From: Verrucomicrobiota bacterium
Lineage (GTDB): Bacteria > Verrucomicrobiota > Verrucomicrobiia > JABWAM01
Reading direction: 5' to 3'
Assembly: GCA_023269615.1 (NCBI GenBank)
Contig: JAHFSY010000007.1
Coordinates: 62,001-126,000 of the forward strand
DNA: 64,000 bases
Part shown: positions 39,656 through 47,736 of the stretch, piece by piece
Position numbering within the stretch: position 1 is the first letter of the stretch
Layout: every line of letters begins with the position of its first letter
Notes under the pieces: generated by a model
Databases searched by the model: none
What the model was told of the DNA's origin: nothing
Seen by the model: the letters and a program-made list of their open reading frames with translations, nothing else
Translations under genes and position numbers: made by a program

Positions 39656-39692
39656 TTGACAAATATCTGGAATGTTGACATATTGTCCACAG
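39656..39692 (+). promoter_or_regulatory. higBA promoter and possible operator
   Basis: TTGACA at about 39655-39660 is followed after 19 bases by TATTGT, and an inverted GACA-tat-TGTC pair overlaps the second element just before the GTG of higB. A HigA dimer could bind there. The spacer is longer than ideal. Confidence 0.4.
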
Positions 39693-39694
39693 CT

Positions 39695-40003
39695 GTGCGA
39701 ATCATCAAGGAAACCCGGCTCAAGGAATACTGGCAGGAACATGAACGCGCCAAAAACCCGCTCGAACACTGGCGGGATGCGACACGGGAAGCCGAGTGGA
39801 AATCATTCCAAGATGTCAGGAAAACCTTTGGCAGCGCCGACAGCGTGCCGGTGGACGGTGGAAAAACGGCCATTATCTTTGATATCGGAGGGAACAAATG
39901 GCGGCTCATCACCACCATCCATTACAACACCCAAATCGTGTACGTGCGCCAGTTCTTGACTCACCCCGAATACGACAAGGGGCAGTGGAAAAACAATCTA
40001 TGA
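39695..40003 (+). CDS. higB: HigB-type mRNA interferase toxin
   Basis: The 102-residue protein matches the HigB_toxin family: IIKETRLKEYWQEHERAKNPLEHW, REAEWKSFQDVRKTFGSAD, GGKTAIIFDIGGNKWRLITTIHYNTQIVYVRQFLTHPEYDK. These RelE-fold toxins cut mRNA on the ribosome. The frame is open upstream to an ATG, but homology begins at the GTG at 39695, which gives the usual length. Its stop overlaps the antitoxin start (ATGA). The toxin looks intact, with the late KWRL and HPEYDK kept. Confidence 0.88.
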   Translation: MRIIKETRLKEYWQEHERAKNPLEHWRDATREAEWKSFQDVRKTFGSADSVPVDGGKTAIIFDIGGNKWRLITTIHYNTQIVYVRQFLTHPEYDKGQWKNNL

Positions 40004-40425
40004 ACAAGACCCAGAAAATCAGTTGCTCCATTGAAATCCCAAAAACCATCGAGGAATTGGTGAAGTGGCATGTGCCGCGCCCCATCCATGACGACGTGGC
40101 CCTGCGCAATACCACCGAAATTCTCGACATCATGTCCGGATATCAATTCAACGCCGATCAACAAGACTACTTTGAGCTTCTCTGCGATGCGGTTGAGAAA
40201 TATGAAAAAGAGCACCACCCCATGCCCAAAAGCAAACTCAAGGGGGTGGAAGCCCTGAAATTCCTCATGAGGGAAAACAACATGACCCCCGCCGATTTGT
40301 CGCGTCTCCTGGGATGCAACCGCACACTCGGTTACAAAATCCTCAAGGGTGAGCGTTCCTTGCTCCATCACCTTTCTGCCCTGACCGCGCGTTTCAAAGT
40401 CCGTGCCGACCTCTTTATCGAATAG
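40000..40425 (+). CDS. higA: HigA-type antitoxin
   Basis: The 141-residue protein has an N-terminal toxin-binding part (EELVKWHVPRPIHDD) and a C-terminal HTH of the Xre type (LKFLMRENNMTPADLSRLLGCNRTLGYKILKGERSL). Toxin before antitoxin is the higBA order. It should neutralise HigB and repress its own promoter. The pair sits alone between hldD and ruvC, as an inserted accessory cassette might. Confidence 0.88.
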   Translation: MNKTQKISCSIEIPKTIEELVKWHVPRPIHDDVALRNTTEILDIMSGYQFNADQQDYFELLCDAVEKYEKEHHPMPKSKLKGVEALKFLMRENNMTPADLSRLLGCNRTLGYKILKGERSLLHHLSALTARFKVRADLFIE

Positions 40426-40507
40426 GGGTTCGGAAAGTGTCAGGCTGGAATGGCACTTTTACTTTTCCACCCTCTCCATTCCGCAACCCGAACTCCGCAA
40501 TTCTTCC

Positions 40508-40999
40508 ATGATCATTCTCGGTATTGATCCTTCCTTGCGCGGCACGGGCTGGGGCATTCTCCAGGTGGAAGGCTCCCGCATCTCGTCCTCCGCGTGGGGC
40601 GTGATTCACAACGCTCCATCGGTGCGCCCATCCCGCTGCCTGGTGGAGATTCGGAAAACATTATCCGAGGTGATTGCGACGCATTCACCCGGCGTGGTGG
40701 CCATCGAGGCGCTTTATTTTGCACAGAACGTCCGGACGGCGCTCACGATGGGACAGGCGCGCGGGGCCGCGCTGCTGGCGGCGGCCGAGGCGGACCTGGA
40801 AATCTTCGAGTACGCGCCGCGCCGCGTGAAGCAAAGTGTGACGGGCGTGGGCGCAGCCGCAAAAAACCAGGTCGGATTCATGGTGCGGGCGCTGCTCGGA
40901 CTTTCTCAGACGCCGGAACCGGACGCGGCCGATGCACTGGCAGTCGCCCTCACGCACGCAAACACGCGCGGCACCGATAAGGAACGAAAAAGTTTGTAG
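40508..40999 (+). CDS. ruvC: Holliday junction resolvase RuvC
   Basis: The 163-residue endonuclease has the catalytic acids in ILGIDPSLRGTGWG, VVAIEALYFAQNVRTA and EPDAADALAVALTH. Other conserved parts are GQARGAALLAAAEAD and YAPRRVKQSVTGVGAAAKNQV. It resolves recombination junctions with RuvAB, which are not in the window. The ATG at 40508 is chosen because the conserved start MIILGIDPS follows. Confidence 0.93.
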   Translation: MIILGIDPSLRGTGWGILQVEGSRISSSAWGVIHNAPSVRPSRCLVEIRKTLSEVIATHSPGVVAIEALYFAQNVRTALTMGQARGAALLAAAEADLEIFEYAPRRVKQSVTGVGAAAKNQVGFMVRALLGLSQTPEPDAADALAVALTHANTRGTDKERKSL

Positions 41000-41049
41000 C
41001 TGCGTCCGCAAGGACGCGGCCCGGGGTCCGATTTTCCCGGCACAATATG

Positions 41050-42900
41050 TCACAGCGTGCCGTTGCGGATGGCGGAACTTAACGCGGCCGTGGCCTCGTA
41101 TCGGACCAGCGGAGTGATGAGATAAATGCCCTTGAAGTGAGCGAGCACTTCGCCAGCGAGCTCGCGTGAAATTTTCAAGCCCTCGGCCGCACCCGCCTCG
41201 CCATCCTTGCCGCGCATGCGCTCGCGCACAGCATCGGGGATGACGATGCCGGGAACTTCGTTGTGCAGAAATTCCGTGTTGCGGGTGTTCAAGAGTGGCA
41301 TCACGCCCACCAGCACGGGGATGTTGAACCCTGACACGGCTGCATGGGTTTTCTTCGCAAGCGTGCGATCAAAAATCGGCTGGGTCATCACAAATTGCGC
41401 GCCTGCCGCCACCTTGCGCTCCAGGCGTTTCACCTGTACGTCCAGGTTGTGCACATTTGGGTTGAAGGAGCAGCCCTTCACAAAACGCGTGGGGCGCCTG
41501 AGATCGCGACCACCAAACGTGCGCCCCGCGTTCATCGCGCAGATTCCCTCGAGCAGAGAAATTGAATTCAAATCGTACACGCTTGTCGCCCCCGGCGAAT
41601 CACCCACCTTCGAGGGATCTCCCGTGAGCGCCAGCACGTGGTCGAGCCCCAGCGCGTCCATGCCCATGAGCTCGGATTGCGTCCCGATCAAGTTGCGATC
41701 GCGACATGCGAGGTGGACGATCGTCCGCAGGCCGGTTTCCTTTTCCACAAGGTGCGAGGTCACGACGCTGCTCATGCGCAGGATGGCGAGAGAGTTGTCG
41801 GCCACGGTGAGAAAATCGGTGCCCGCCTCCTTCAACGCGCGCGCGGCGGCCATCATCTTGTCGAGCACCAGCGTTTTCGGCGAATCGAATTCCGTGACGA
41901 TCAGCGTGCGCTGGCGGATGATTTCAAGCAGGGTGGGGTGGGACGGCGGACGCGGCGCGGGGGCCTCGGGCGCGCGATCGCGCGGGGCCGTGATGGAAAC
42001 CGCGGCGGCCTGCGGCTGGAGATTGGCTGCGCGCAGAGCGTCGCGCAGTGCGGCGATGTGTTCCGGGCGCGTGCCGCAACAACCCCCGATCAGGCGCACA
42101 CCGTTGCGTGCAAGATCCACTCCCTGCGCTGCGAAATAATCGGGCGTCGTCAGGTAGAGATAACGTCCATCCATGAATTCCGGCCGTCCCGCGTTGGGAA
42201 ACGCCGAGTAGGGCGCGTGGGGCGGGGGAGGGGCCCTGCTGGTAAAGAGCGACGCGAGGGCGCGCGGACCAATGCAACAATTCGCGCCCACCACGGTGGC
42301 GCCGGCAGCCTGCAATTCGCGGAAGGCCGTTTCCATTCGCACGCCGCGATGCGTCACGCCATCCTCGGTGAAGGACATGGAGCAGACGACCGGACATTCT
42401 TCCCCCACCTCCTTCACCATTTGCAGCGCGATTTTCAATTCTTCAAGGTCGCTGAAAGTCTCGAGCTGGATGAAATCAGCCCCGCCATCGAGCAGGGCTC
42501 GGATTTGCTCGTGGAAAATCGCGGCGACATCGAGACCCTGCGAGCGGGCGTCGTCGAGCGGAATGGCCAGTGGCCCCACGGATCCGGCAACCAGCACGTC
42601 GCGATCCCTCGCCACCCGGGCCGCAAGGTGTGCGGCCTTCGAGTTGATTTCAGCGACGCGTGACTCGAGCCCGCGTCGTGCAAGTTTCAAGCGATTGGCC
42701 GAGAATGAATTGGTTTCGATCATGCCCGCGCCCGCCGCCACGTAATCCTCATGGACCCGGCGCACGAGATCCGGCTGGGTGAGGATCAGCTCCTCGCAAC
42801 AGCGGTCCAGCGGCAGCCCGCGCTCATACAGCAGCGTCCCCATCGCCCCATCGCCGATCAACACGCCGCCTTCCAATCGTTCCAAAAGATTCGACTTCAC
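41050..42900 (-). CDS. bifunctional homocysteine S-methyltransferase / methylenetetrahydrofolate reductase
   Basis: The 616-residue protein fuses two enzymes as in Bacillus YitJ. Residues about 1-305 are a homocysteine methyltransferase (LIGDGAMGTLLYERG, ETNSFSANRLKL) with the zinc Cys in GANCCIG and GGCCGTRPEHI. Residues about 335-616 are MetF-like (TLIVTEFDSPKT, HLACRDRNLIGTQSELMGMDALGLDHVLALTGDP, QFVMTQPIFD). It would pass methyl groups from folate to homocysteine in one chain. The start is a GTG at 42900, divergent from the MurK-MurQ gene 37 bases away. Confidence 0.93.
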   Translation of the reverse strand: MKSNLLERLEGGVLIGDGAMGTLLYERGLPLDRCCEELILTQPDLVRRVHEDYVAAGAGMIETNSFSANRLKLARRGLESRVAEINSKAAHLAARVARDRDVLVAGSVGPLAIPLDDARSQGLDVAAIFHEQIRALLDGGADFIQLETFSDLEELKIALQMVKEVGEECPVVCSMSFTEDGVTHRGVRMETAFRELQAAGATVVGANCCIGPRALASLFTSRAPPPPHAPYSAFPNAGRPEFMDGRYLYLTTPDYFAAQGVDLARNGVRLIGGCCGTRPEHIAALRDALRAANLQPQAAAVSITAPRDRAPEAPAPRPPSHPTLLEIIRQRTLIVTEFDSPKTLVLDKMMAAARALKEAGTDFLTVADNSLAILRMSSVVTSHLVEKETGLRTIVHLACRDRNLIGTQSELMGMDALGLDHVLALTGDPSKVGDSPGATSVYDLNSISLLEGICAMNAGRTFGGRDLRRPTRFVKGCSFNPNVHNLDVQVKRLERKVAAGAQFVMTQPIFDRTLAKKTHAAVSGFNIPVLVGVMPLLNTRNTEFLHNEVPGIVIPDAVRERMRGKDGEAGAAEGLKISRELAGEVLAHFKGIYLITPLVRYEATAALSSAIRNGTL

Positions 42901-42936
42901 GCCAATGAGCCTATATCGGTGGGAACGGATTTTGCG

Positions 42937-44736
42937 ATGAAAAACACTCCTCAACGCTCGTCCGTCCCGACCGTGATCGGAATCGAAGGCGGGGCCACGC
43001 ACACGACGATGGTTTTGACCAGCACGCGTGGCAACGTTCTCGGACGCGCGCGAGGCGGGCCTTGCAATCTGCGCCTCCTGCGCGATGCCGAGATTCTTCG
43101 GCTCTGGAAAGAACTCTTCGCACGCCTTGGAGACACCCCGCCCTCCGCCGCCGGCGCTTTTCTCGCGGGATGTCGCACGCGCACCGATGAAGCGCGTGTC
43201 AAAAGATTGTTAAAAAAAATCTGGCCACATGCCGCCTGTGCGGCGGGCAACGACATGCAGTCCGCACTTGCCGCCGCGTTCAGGGCGGGTGACGGCATCA
43301 TCCTGATTTGCGGCACCGGTTCCGCCATCCGCGCGCGGCATGGCAACCGCGAGGTTCACGTGGGCGGATGGGGGCATGTGGGAGGCGACGATGGAAGTGG
43401 TTATTGGATGGGACGCAAGCTGGTGCACCATATCTTTCAATCGTACGATGAACACGGCAAGGCTGACATCCTCGCGCAATCGGCGCTGGCCTTTCTGGGA
43501 TTGAACGTTGTGGAGGAACTGGTGCAGTGGTCGCTCGAGGCACCCAAGGATGAAATCGCGTCGCTCACTCGCGTGCTTTTCCGCCATCACCGGCACCCCG
43601 CCGCGCGTCACATCCTGCTCGAATCCGCGCTGCTGCTGGCCGATGAAGTGGCCCTCGCCGCGCGCAAGGCCGGGTTTCGACCGGGCCACAGGCGTCAACC
43701 CATCCAGGTGGCGGTCAACCCGGGACTCGCAAAACATCAACCTCAATTTCGAAAAATCCTCGCGTTGGCCATCCGCAAAAAGCTTCCGGGCGCAAGGGTG
43801 TTTGTGTGCGAGACCGAGGGCGCGGTCGGCGCGGCGAGGCTCGCCGCGCCATCTCAAATCTCAAATTTCAAATCTCAAATGGGCGTGGATCCAGGGTCCG
43901 CCGCAAGGGTCTCCGGCCGAGGTCTTTCCTCGGCCATGACCGAGCAACGCAACCCGCGCACGTTGGATCTGGACCGTCGCTCGATTCCGCGGCTGGTGCG
44001 CACGATGCTTGACGAGGAATCCCGCACGATCCCCGCGATCCGCACCCAGGCTAAGTCCATCTCGCGGGCGATCACCTGGATCGTGAACGCGTTGAAGCGG
44101 GGTGGCCGTTTGTTTTACATTGGCGCGGGCACGAGTGGTCGCGTGGGCGTGCTCGATGCGTCGGAATGTCCGCCCACGTTTGGATGTGACCCCGAAATGG
44201 TGCAAGGCATCATGGCCGGCGGCTGGCGCGCACTCTATCAATCCATGGAATCGAGCGAGGATGACGCTGATTACGGAAAACAATCCGTGCGCGACCGGGG
44301 CGTTGGCCGCAAGGACGTGCTGGTGGGCATCGCGGCCAGCGGTTCCACGCCGTTTGTATTGGGTGCGCTGGAGGAGGCGCACAGCAAGGGCACAAAAACG
44401 ATTCTGCTCACATTCAATCCAAATTCATCCTTCATCCTTCATCCTTCATCCTTTATCCGCATTGCGATCCCAACGGGGCCGGAAGTGGTGACGGGGTCCA
44501 CGCGGCTGAAGGCAGGCACGGCGACGAAGCTGGTGTTGAACATGTTCACGACAATTTCGATGATCCGTCTTGGAAAAGTGCGCGGCAATCTGATGGTGGA
44601 CCTGGATCCTTCATGCGAAAAATTGCACGATCGGGCCGCGCGGATTTATTCGGCATTGAAAGAGATTCCGCACGATGAGGCGTGGAAGCGGCTGGAGGAG
44701 GCGAAATGGAATCTGAAAAAACTTCTGGGCCGATGA
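42937..44736 (+). CDS. murQ: fused BadF-type amino-sugar kinase (MurK-like) and MurNAc-6-P etherase
   Basis: The 599-residue protein joins two peptidoglycan-recycling enzymes. Residues 1 to about 310 are a BadF/BadG kinase (VIGIEGGATHTT, LICGTGSAIRAR, GGWGHVGGDDGSGYWMGRKL) like Clostridium MurK, which phosphorylates MurNAc and GlcNAc. From Met334 (43936) follows MurQ (FYIGAGTSGRVGVLDASECPPTFG, VVTGSTRLKAGTATKLVLNM), which removes lactate from MurNAc-6-P. A CAAATCT-type heptad tract codes for the linker SQISNFKSQ, and a second tract lies inside MurQ. MurQ lacks its usual C-terminal tail. A hairpin GGCCGAGG-TCTTT-CCTCGGCC precedes Met334, so separate MurQ synthesis is possible. Confidence 0.9.
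   Translation: MKNTPQRSSVPTVIGIEGGATHTTMVLTSTRGNVLGRARGGPCNLRLLRDAEILRLWKELFARLGDTPPSAAGAFLAGCRTRTDEARVKRLLKKIWPHAACAAGNDMQSALAAAFRAGDGIILICGTGSAIRARHGNREVHVGGWGHVGGDDGSGYWMGRKLVHHIFQSYDEHGKADILAQSALAFLGLNVVEELVQWSLEAPKDEIASLTRVLFRHHRHPAARHILLESALLLADEVALAARKAGFRPGHRRQPIQVAVNPGLAKHQPQFRKILALAIRKKLPGARVFVCETEGAVGAARLAAPSQISNFKSQMGVDPGSAARVSGRGLSSAMTEQRNPRTLDLDRRSIPRLVRTMLDEESRTIPAIRTQAKSISRAITWIVNALKRGGRLFYIGAGTSGRVGVLDASECPPTFGCDPEMVQGIMAGGWRALYQSMESSEDDADYGKQSVRDRGVGRKDVLVGIAASGSTPFVLGALEEAHSKGTKTILLTFNPNSSFILHPSSFIRIAIPTGPEVVTGSTRLKAGTATKLVLNMFTTISMIRLGKVRGNLMVDLDPSCEKLHDRAARIYSALKEIPHDEAWKRLEEAKWNLKKLLGR
43851..43880. repeat. heptad tract at the kinase-etherase junction
   Basis: Four 7-base units (ATCTCAA and near copies) read in frame as PSQISNFKSQM. 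They sit at the linker between the two enzymes. Confidence 0.85.
44424..44458. repeat. TTCATCC heptad tract inside the MurQ part
   Basis: Four exact TTCATCC units and one TTTATCC are translated as NSSFILHPSSFI, in the loop after ILLTFNP where other MurQ proteins have a similar-length loop of unrelated sequence. Confidence 0.9.
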
Positions 44737-45299
44737 TCCGTATATTTGCACGGTCGGTCGGGCTTTTTTTGATCGTGATGGCGGCTCACGCCGGGGAGAA
44801 GCCGCCTGCCCCCGCCATCGGTGACGAGTTGGACCGCTATAAAGAGGTGCCGGTTTATTTCAACGGAAACGACATCGCCACCAGCCATGGCATGCATCTC
44901 TCGCAGAAAGGCTTTTATTACGGACAGAAATGGCAATGCGTGGAATTCGTGAAACGTTTTCTTCATGACGTCAAGGGTCACGTCATGCCTGACGGGTATG
45001 GGCATGCAAAGGATTATTTCGATGACTCTGTGCCCGATGGCGGATGGAACGAGGCGCGCGGGATGTTCCAGTATCGAAATGGCGGCAAGTACAAACCGCA
45101 ACCGGATGACTTGATTGTGTTTGATGGAAAATACGGCCACGTGGCCATCGTGACGGAAGTGAAGGCTGACACGATTGAAATCATCCAGCAGAATCGCAAA
45201 TTAAAAACCCGTGAGACGCATGCGCTCACGGAGAAGGACGCGCACTGGCGGGTTGGAGAAAAGACCGGGCCGCTCGGCTGGTTGCGCGTCAAGTCGTAA
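44733..45299 (+). CDS. secreted CHAP-domain amidase
   Basis: The 188-residue protein has a signal peptide (MIRIFARSVGLFLIVMAAHA) and a CHAP domain with the catalytic Cys in GQKWQCVEFVKRFL and the His in GKYGHVAIVTEV. CHAP enzymes cut peptide stems or cross-links of peptidoglycan, or glutathionylspermidine. Its ATG overlaps the TGA of the MurK-MurQ fusion, so an exported cell-wall amidase is translated together with a recycling enzyme. This supports a wall role. Confidence 0.88.
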   Translation: MIRIFARSVGLFLIVMAAHAGEKPPAPAIGDELDRYKEVPVYFNGNDIATSHGMHLSQKGFYYGQKWQCVEFVKRFLHDVKGHVMPDGYGHAKDYFDDSVPDGGWNEARGMFQYRNGGKYKPQPDDLIVFDGKYGHVAIVTEVKADTIEIIQQNRKLKTRETHALTEKDAHWRVGEKTGPLGWLRVKS

Positions 45300-45305
45300 G
45301 TGCCC

Positions 45306-46139
45306 TCACTTTTTGGGCAGGAGGGATCCGAACAACTTGAGTGAATTTTCGCGGAGGATCATGCGTTTTTCCCCGGCGCTGATTTCCGCATGGTCGATCC
45401 GCGCGCGCTGCATTGCCGCCACGTATAGCGGGGTGTCGGTGCCGTAAAGCAGGCGCTCGACACCGATTTCACTCACAGCCCACTCGATGAGTTTGGGCAG
45501 GATGCTCTGTGCACTCGAAGTGTCCACCCACACATTCCCGTGCTTGGAAGCCTGGATCGCCCGCACCTGATGGGTCGGGTCACCATCCCAGCCGCATCCC
45601 AGATGGGCGAGGATCAGGCGTGCACCGGGAAAGTCATTCGTGAACGGGATGAAATCTTCCGGCATGCTGTTCTCTTCGCCGCTGTGCGTCAGGACAATGG
45701 CCTTGTGTTTCTGAGCAAATTCAAACATCGCGCGTCCATGCTCCTTGACCGGGTAGCCGTGTTCCTCGGGATGAATTTTGATGCCCATGCAACGGGGATG
45801 CCGCAGCATCACTTCGGCCTGCTCATAGGTTTTGGGCTGAAGCGGGTTGATGACGACCCACTGGAGCAAACCATCCGTCTGCGGCACGACTCGCGCCGCC
45901 TCCTCGTTGCCCGCGACCGCGTCGGCCTTGAAGCGTGGCATCAGGGCCATGAGCGGTGACACAATGGTCCACTCGGTGTTGGAGCGGCGCGCGCGGTCAA
46001 CCACCGTGGCTGCGTCACCGGTCATGAAGGTGTTTTTCAACGGCAGAATTCTTACCTGGTAATAGATGCCGTAATGCCCGTGCACATCGATCGCCTGGAT
46101 TTGCGACACATCATCTGACTTGGAGGAACGCTTGGTCAT
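45306..46139 (-). CDS. amidohydrolase-2 family metal-dependent hydrolase
   Basis: The 277-residue TIM barrel has AIDVHGHYG (metal motif HxH), CMGIKIHPEEHGYPV, AIVLTHSGEENSM, LILAHLGCGWDG and LLYGTDTPLY with the late Asp. These are the metal-site positions of the amidohydrolase-2 family, which includes decarboxylases and lactonases. The substrate is unknown. It is convergent with the CHAP gene. Confidence 0.85.
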   Translation of the reverse strand: MTKRSSKSDDVSQIQAIDVHGHYGIYYQVRILPLKNTFMTGDAATVVDRARRSNTEWTIVSPLMALMPRFKADAVAGNEEAARVVPQTDGLLQWVVINPLQPKTYEQAEVMLRHPRCMGIKIHPEEHGYPVKEHGRAMFEFAQKHKAIVLTHSGEENSMPEDFIPFTNDFPGARLILAHLGCGWDGDPTHQVRAIQASKHGNVWVDTSSAQSILPKLIEWAVSEIGVERLLYGTDTPLYVAAMQRARIDHAEISAGEKRMILRENSLKLFGSLLPKK

Positions 46140-46199
46140 GTGGCGCGATGTAACCGAAGACGGTTGCCAGTGGCAAGCCGGAAGCGGAATTCCCGTCTT

Positions 46200-46994
46200 T
46201 CACTCCTCCCCGAGGTCGGTGGGCTTCTTGCGTGCGGTGCAGGAGCCGCGCTTGGAGTTGCGGATGAATTGCACCAGGTGGTGCACCTCGGCAGTCATGT
46301 CCGATTTCTCCAGGTCGGCGAGGGCTTGCGTCACATTCAGCCTGTTGAGGAAAAGGGTGGCGTAGGCTTCCTTGAGCTTGGAGCGTTGCGCCGCCGACAT
46401 GCCCGAGCGCTTGAGCCCGATCGAGTTGAGCCCCACCAGCTCGTTGTTTTCCACGGCCATGCAATAGGGCGGGACATCCTTGCTGATGCGCGCCAGCCCG
46501 CGAAGGATCGCCAGGGTGCCCACGCGACAGAACTGGTGCACCACCGCGCCGCCACCGAGAAACGCACGGTCCTCGATCTCGACGTAGCCGCCAAGAAGGA
46601 CACCGTTGACGACGATCACGTGGTTGCCGATGCGGCAATTGTGCGCCACGTGGGAATTCGCCATGAAATAATTGCCGTCACCGATTTCCGTGGCCGTGCC
46701 CTCGCGCGTACCGCGGTGGATGGTCACGTGTTCGCGAAAACGGTTTCCCTTGCCGATCACAAGCCGGGTCGCCGCGCCGTTGTAAGCAAGGTCCTGCGGC
46801 GAATCCCCAAGGACACACCCCGCGTGAACAATCGTGTCTGCTCCGAGCGTCGTGTTGCCCGTGATGTGACAGTGCGGGCCGATCCGACACCCCCCAGCCA
46901 TCTTCACACCCTCGTCCACCACCGTGTAAGGCCCGATCTTCACCGATGAATCCAGTTCGGTCTTGGGGTGGATGATGGCGGTGGGATGGATCAT
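46200..46994 (-). CDS. lpxA: UDP-N-acetylglucosamine acyltransferase
   Basis: The 264-residue left-handed beta-helix protein starts lipid A synthesis. It shows hexapeptide repeats from IHPTAIIHPKTEL on, SPQDLAYNGAATRLVIG, REHVTIHRGT, the catalytic His in MANSHVAHNC, GGGAVVHQFCRVG and VGLNSIGLKRSG. LpxD and FabZ partners are not adjacent. The tail is Lys/Arg-rich. The gene confirms an outer membrane with lipid A. Confidence 0.95.
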   Translation of the reverse strand: MIHPTAIIHPKTELDSSVKIGPYTVVDEGVKMAGGCRIGPHCHITGNTTLGADTIVHAGCVLGDSPQDLAYNGAATRLVIGKGNRFREHVTIHRGTREGTATEIGDGNYFMANSHVAHNCRIGNHVIVVNGVLLGGYVEIEDRAFLGGGAVVHQFCRVGTLAILRGLARISKDVPPYCMAVENNELVGLNSIGLKRSGMSAAQRSKLKEAYATLFLNRLNVTQALADLEKSDMTAEVHHLVQFIRNSKRGSCTARKKPTDLGEE

Positions 46995-47087
46995 GGGAAT
47001 GCGTCATTCAAGATGAAAACTTCGGAAATGAGAACCGAAAAGTTCTGGATGAGGAACGCGGTGAATTGTGATAGGCTGCACGACATC

Positions 47088-47501
47088 ATGGTTCACATTT
47101 CCATTGAATACACCGGCGATCTGCATTGCCAGGCGACACACGGCCCCTCCGGGAGAAAACTGGAGACAGATGCGCCGGTGGACAACAACGGGCGCGGTGA
47201 ATCGTTTTCGCCCACAGACCTCACCGCCACCTCCCTCGGCGCATGCATGGCCACAGTGATGGGAATCATGGCGCAACGGCATGGCATTGACTTGAAGGGG
47301 ATGAAGATTGAAGTGCGCAAGGAAATGACGAAGGATGCCCCCCGTCGGATCGCGCGTCTCGAAGTGGAAATCCATGTTCCCCTCCCGAAAACCCACGAAA
47401 AGCGGGACATGCTGGAACGCGCCGCGCTGACCTGCCCCGTCCACCACAGCCTGCACCCCGACATCGAAAAGCCCGTGAAGTTTATCTGGCTCGGGGAGTG
47501 A
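47088..47501 (+). CDS. OsmC-family peroxiredoxin
   Basis: The 137-residue protein has the OsmC/Ohr-type fold with two Cys that reduce hydroperoxides: SLGACMATVMGIMAQRHG and ALTCPVHHSLHPDIEK. ESFSPTDLTATSLG is also typical. It probably protects against peroxides in the cytoplasm. The ATG at 47088 is used; the gene is divergent from lpxA. Confidence 0.9.
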   Translation: MVHISIEYTGDLHCQATHGPSGRKLETDAPVDNNGRGESFSPTDLTATSLGACMATVMGIMAQRHGIDLKGMKIEVRKEMTKDAPRRIARLEVEIHVPLPKTHEKRDMLERAALTCPVHHSLHPDIEKPVKFIWLGE

Positions 47502-47507
47502 GGAAGA

Positions 47508-47716
47508 GGTTCACGCAAAGACGCCAAGTCGCAAAGTTTTAGCCACTGAGGGGAAACCCTTGATCCCAACCCCGCCATTTTCTTCGAAGGCTACCTTCGA
47601 AGAAAATGGTGGGGTTGAATGCGGTTCTAAAATCTGCGTCTGTCTGCGTTAATCTGTGGAGGAATCCCGGGACCGAGGGACCTTTGCGCCTTTGCGTCTT
47701 TGCGCGAAACTCTCCG
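47508..47716. repeat. composite repeat with long hairpin (copy 2)
   Basis: ACGCAAAG/ACGCCAAG/TCGCAAAG at left and CTTTGCGC/CTTTGCGT/CTTTGCGC at right flank a hairpin with 23-24-bp arms and one G-T pair (47567-47590 and 47594-47617, loop CTA), then a TCTGCGTCTG/TCTGCGTTAA/TCTGTGG tract (47632-47660). It fills the OsmC-isomerase gap. Confidence 0.85.
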
Positions 47717-47736
47717 CTTTCCGCCCTCCGGACTCA

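Noticed and set aside
41207-42663. Long plus-strand frames opposite the YitJ-type gene
   Set aside because: They are Arg/Ser-rich shadows; both enzyme halves are clearly coded on the minus strand.
42751-42936. N-terminal extension of the MurK-MurQ fusion by 62 codons
   Set aside because: It would overlap the start of the divergent methyltransferase gene and has no kinase-like sequence; the kinase begins at MKNTPQR.
43851-43880. CRISPR-like or minisatellite array
   Set aside because: Units are 7 bases with no spacers, and no cas gene is present in the window.
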